Positions 61,856-64,000 of a DNA stretch of 64,000 nt are shown here, one piece after another. The notes beneath the pieces were generated by a model. It ran no database searches and was not told where the DNA came from. It saw only the letters and a program-made list of their open reading frames with translations. Each line of letters begins with the position of its first letter. The stretch's first letter is position 1. Location: the NCBI GenBank assembly GCA_902596675.1, contig CACJUO010000002.1:27792-91791 (forward strand), given 5' to 3'. The position numbers were made by a program, and so were the translations under genes. Source of the stretch: an uncultured Pelagibacteraceae bacterium. Lineage in GTDB: Bacteria > Pseudomonadota > Alphaproteobacteria > Pelagibacterales > Pelagibacteraceae.

Positions 61856-63027
61856 TTAATGAATTTAAGCGATTTTCGCAAATCTTCAATTAAATCTTTT
61901 GGATCCTCAAGACCTATGTGCAATCTAACAATTTTTTCGTCTTCTTTTATGTCTGAATAAACTCTATTTCCTCTCTCAGCTTTACTTTGATGAAGTGCTA
62001 AACTTTCAAAACCTCCCCAGCTATATCCATAACCGAATAATTTGAGAGAATTAACAAATTTGATTACAGATTTTCTATCCTTAGTTTTTATTTTTAGACC
62101 CATTAAACCAGATGCTCCTGAGTAATATTTTTTCCATAACCTATAATTAAGAGATCCTTTTTTATAAGGATATAGAAGTTTAACTTTTTTATTTTTTGAT
62201 AAAAATTCTGCAACCTTTCTAGCATTTTCTTGATGTTTGTCTAATCTAACGTCTAATGTTCTCAAGCCTCGAGTTATTAAGTAAGCATCATCAGGGCCTA
62301 ATCTTAGACCAATAATTTTCTGCGCTTTCTCAACATGTTTAAAAACCTTTCTATTCACTGCTAAGCTTCCACCCATAACATCCGAGTGTCCTGAGTAATA
62401 TTTGGTTGCTGAAACAATTGACATATCAAATCCTAGTTTCATTGGTTTAAAAAAATATGGAGTTGCCCAAGTATTGTCAATTGCTGTCAAAACTTTTCTT
62501 TTTTTTGCTATTGATATTATTTTTGACAAATCCTGAAATTCAAATGAGTTACTTCCTGGATTTTCAACAAAAATTAATTTAGTTTTTTTATTAATTAATT
62601 TATTTAGTGAATTTAAATCGTGAGGATTATAAAATGTAGTTTTAATATTAAATTCTTTTAAAAAATCTTGTGTAAGAACTCTAGTGGGATTGTAAACTGG
62701 ATCAGCAACTATAATTTCATCACTTGGTCTTACAACGCTAAAAATAGCTAAAAAAATAGATCCAAATCCTGTAGGAGTTAAAAAGACATGATAAGAATCT
62801 TCTAATTTTGTAAGTATTTTTTGTAAAATGTGCGTAGTTGAAGTGCCCTGTCTTCCATAATCAAAATATCCTCCACGTGGATCTTCTTTATATTTATTCT
62901 GAGTTTTTCTAATATCGTTCATGGATTTAAAAATTATTGTAGATGCTCTTACAACTGGTGGATTTACTGAGTGATTATGGAAATCTTTAGCAGTATGTTT
63001 TAAAAATGTTTTAAAAGATTTGCTCAT
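61852..63027 (-). CDS. metC: Cystathionine beta-lyase / Cys-Met metabolism PLP enzyme
   Basis: I choose the start at 63027 (391 residues, MSKSFKTFLKHTAKDFHNHSVNPPVVRAST): it matches the family N-terminus. The longer frame to 63123 adds 32 hydrophobic residues and runs across the divergent basic mini-protein gene. PLP lysine is Lys209 in VSATKYYSGHSD, Asp184 (AIDNTWATP) contacts the cofactor, and Tyr57/Arg59 lie in FDYGRQGTSTT. The SATKY and HSDVMGG segments are of the MetC/cystathionine-lyase type. It cleaves cystathionine to homocysteine, or a related sulfur amino acid. Confidence 0.87.
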   Translation of the reverse strand: MSKSFKTFLKHTAKDFHNHSVNPPVVRASTIIFKSMNDIRKTQNKYKEDPRGGYFDYGRQGTSTTHILQKILTKLEDSYHVFLTPTGFGSIFLAIFSVVRPSDEIIVADPVYNPTRVLTQDFLKEFNIKTTFYNPHDLNSLNKLINKKTKLIFVENPGSNSFEFQDLSKIISIAKKRKVLTAIDNTWATPYFFKPMKLGFDMSIVSATKYYSGHSDVMGGSLAVNRKVFKHVEKAQKIIGLRLGPDDAYLITRGLRTLDVRLDKHQENARKVAEFLSKNKKVKLLYPYKKGSLNYRLWKKYYSGASGLMGLKIKTKDRKSVIKFVNSLKLFGYGYSWGGFESLALHQSKAERGNRVYSDIKEDEKIVRLHIGLEDPKDLIEDLRKSLKFIK

Positions 63028-63034
63028 AAAAAAA

Positions 63035-63063
63035 TTGCTATGTTGTTTGGACAATGCTATATC
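63035..63063 (+). promoter_or_regulatory. Possible promoter for the basic mini-protein
   Basis: TTGCTA (63035-63040) and TATATC (63058-63063) are spaced by 17 bases, with TGC before the -10 giving an extended element. Predicted initiation near 63070 leaves about 33 leader bases before the ATG, including AAGGAG at 63094-63099. The boxes are imperfect, so support is moderate. Confidence 0.35.
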
Positions 63064-63102
63064 CACCAAATAAGTCAATAAAATAGTAAAACTAAGGAGA
63101 TT

Positions 63103-63186
63103 ATGGGATACCCAAAAAAACACAGAGGCCGTAGAAAAATGGGCTCTAAAAAGAGACGAGCAAGAAAAAAAAATAAAAAGAAATAA
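63103..63186 (+). CDS. 27-residue highly basic mini-protein (ribosomal type)
   Basis: Starting at ATG 63103 after AAGGAG, the frame encodes MGYPKKHRGRRKMGSKKR and ends in RARKKNKKK: 18 of 27 residues are Lys, Arg or His, with no acidic residue. The composition and the K-M-x-S-K-K pattern recall AURKAIP1/COX24-type ribosomal mini-proteins (mycobacterial bS22, mitochondrial mS38); the length equals that of bTHX. It is divergent from metC and convergent with mnmA. The strong ribosome site makes chance unlikely. Family assignment is tentative. Confidence 0.65.
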   Translation: MGYPKKHRGRRKMGSKKRRARKKNKKK

Positions 63187-63191
63187 AATTT

Positions 63192-64000
63192 TTAATCTTT
63201 AATCCAACCACCACCTAAAACCTTATGTCCAAATTGGTCCTTCTTGTAAAATACACAAGCTTGGCCTGGAGATATTCCGTATTCTGGTTTTAGGAGATTT
63301 ACTTTAACATTATTGTTATCTATATTTACTTTTGCATCTAAAAGCTTGCCAGTAGACCTGACTTTAACCAATATATTTTCATTAAATTCCTCTTTATCAG
63401 TAAGTAAATTTGAGTTTTTTAAATTAATATCAGTTCTTGCTAACTCTTCTTTGGGACCTATGTGGATTTCATTTTTTTCAGCATCAATTCTAATCACGTA
63501 AAATGGCTCTTCATTTGAAACTTTAATGCCTTTTCTTTGTCCAATAGTAAAATTAACTATTCCATCATGTACTCCCACAACTTTACCATCCAAATTTTTT
63601 ATATTTCCTTTTTTATACGACTCTGGTCTAAATTTTTTTATTACTGAAGCATAATCTCCATTGGGTACAAAGCATATATCTTGACTATCTGGTTTATCAG
63701 CAACATTCAAATTCAGATTTTTTGCTATTTCTCTCGTTTTGTTTTTAAGAAGTCCACCTAGTGGAAATCTAATATAATTTAATTGCTCTCTTGTAGTGTT
63801 AAATAAAAAATAACTTTGATCTCGATTTTCATCAATTGCTTGATACATATTAGTCAAATTATTTTGTGTTAAGCTCTTTACATAATGACCTGTGATTAGC
63901 GCATCTGCATTTAAATCTTTCGAAAATTCGAATAGATCTTTAAATTTAACTGTCTGATTGCATTGTACGCATGGTATTGGTGTTTCTCCCTTTAAATAAC
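63192..64000 (-). CDS. mnmA: tRNA-specific 2-thiouridylase MnmA (5' end beyond the window)
   Basis: ATP-dependent enzyme that thiolates U34 of tRNA-Lys, -Glu and -Gln. The visible 3' part begins inside the catalytic domain, with the nucleophilic cysteine in [16 protein letters not shown], then ADALITGHY, the DQSYFLF helix and [16 protein letters not shown], followed by [16 protein letters not shown] with the second active cysteine. The beta-barrel C-terminal domain has [13 protein letters not shown]. The frame runs unbroken to the window edge, so the gene is cut only by the window. It ends 5 bases after the mini-protein stop. Confidence 0.93.
   Translation of the reverse strand, partial: YLKGETPIPCVQCNQTVKFKDLFEFSKDLNADALITGHYVKSLTQNNLTNMYQAIDENRDQSYFLFNTTREQLNYIRFPLGGLLKNKTREIAKNLNLNVADKPDSQDICFVPNGDYASVIKKFRPESYKKGNIKNLDGKVVGVHDGIVNFTIGQRKGIKVSNEEPFYVIRIDAEKNEIHIGPKEELARTDINLKNSNLLTDKEEFNENILVKVRSTGKLLDAKVNIDNNNVKVNLLKPEYGISPGQACVFYKKDQFGHKVLGGGWIKD

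Noticed and set aside
63028..63123. Hydrophobic N-terminal extension of metC as a signal peptide
   Set aside because: Cystathionine lyases are cytosolic, the extension is antisense to the basic mini-protein and its promoter, and the internal ATG matches the family start.
1..64000. Riboswitches such as SAM-V or glycine types expected in this kind of genome
   Set aside because: The spacers upstream of metC, speDE, mtnP, apt and the transporters are too short or show no matching pseudoknot or paired pattern by eye. A covariance-model search would be decisive.
1..64000. CRISPR arrays, insertion sequences, phage genes or integrase-linked tRNA
   Set aside because: No spaced direct repeats, transposase or integrase frames, or att-like duplication of the tRNA-Met 3' end were seen. 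Homopolymer A/T runs are frequent but only reflect base composition.

Overview
This is a compact, AT-rich bacterial chromosome segment with no rRNA, insertion sequence, prophage or CRISPR array. Genes are packed in overlapping operons (many ATGA or TAATG junctions), and no stretch over 300 bases lacks a gene. The gene set points to an oligotrophic marine alphaproteobacterium, most likely Pelagibacterales (SAR11): three TRAP transporters, one tripartite tricarboxylate transporter, AprBA with the AprM anchor, sulfonate desulfonation enzymes, tiny spacers and low G+C. That placement is inference from gene content and base composition; no marker phylogeny was possible.

Layout. 1-4.8 kb: phosphohexomutase, TauE-type exporter, DusA and malonyl-CoA decarboxylase. 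4.8-8.9 kb: a TRAP transporter and a divergent class III CoA-transferase which, with the decarboxylase, look like a malonate uptake and catabolism unit. 8.9-16.4 kb: RpoZ, an MFS carrier, a beta-hydroxyacid dehydrogenase, an FMN-type oxidase-like protein, two coupled exported proteins (one with HELMH), gamma-carbonic anhydrase, a thioredoxin-like protein and a glycosyltransferase. 16.4-21.9 kb: TctCBA with a translationally coupled Tat-exported flavin amine oxidase and a divergent AbrB-family membrane protein. 21.9-24.8 kb: TauE family, GT9 glycosyltransferase, DUF6165 and a nitrilase-family amidase. 24.8-28.7 kb: a polar amino acid ABC transporter without its ATPase, a SpeD-SpeE fusion, and a FucA-like aldolase whose stop lies one base from the speDE start. 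28.8-35.8 kb: a BKACE enzyme and a TRAP-linked aromatic ring-cleavage cassette (flavin hydroxylase, extradiol dioxygenase, FAH-family hydrolase). 35.8-40.3 kb: MTA salvage (mtnP, mtnA) coupled to a CGPSR sulfatase, with divergent apt. 40.7 kb: tRNA-Met. 41.8-44.6 kb: a third TRAP transporter. 44.9-49.4 kb: desaturase, SGNH protein, and a carbamoyltransferase with DUF5989 and SxtJ partners. 49.5-57.7 kb: sulfonate and sulfite metabolism (xsc, suyAB, tauE, aprMBA). 57.8-63.0 kb: a six-gene overlapping operon (metC, MFS, pabB, pabA, class IV aminotransferase, HIT). 63.1 kb: a 27-residue very basic mini-protein. 63.2 kb to the end: mnmA, cut by the window edge.

Two themes stand out. First, every one of the five solute-binding-protein genes is followed at once by an RNA hairpin before the next gene; in two cases the hairpin covers the ribosome binding site or start codon of the first permease gene. 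Second, polyamine synthesis and methylthioadenosine salvage appear joined: the SpeDE fusion, whose product pathway releases MTA, is co-transcribed with an aldolase that keeps all FucA metal and catalytic residues, and mtnP, mtnA and apt lie 8-12 kb away. Together these could form a dihydroxyacetone-phosphate (DHAP) shunt.
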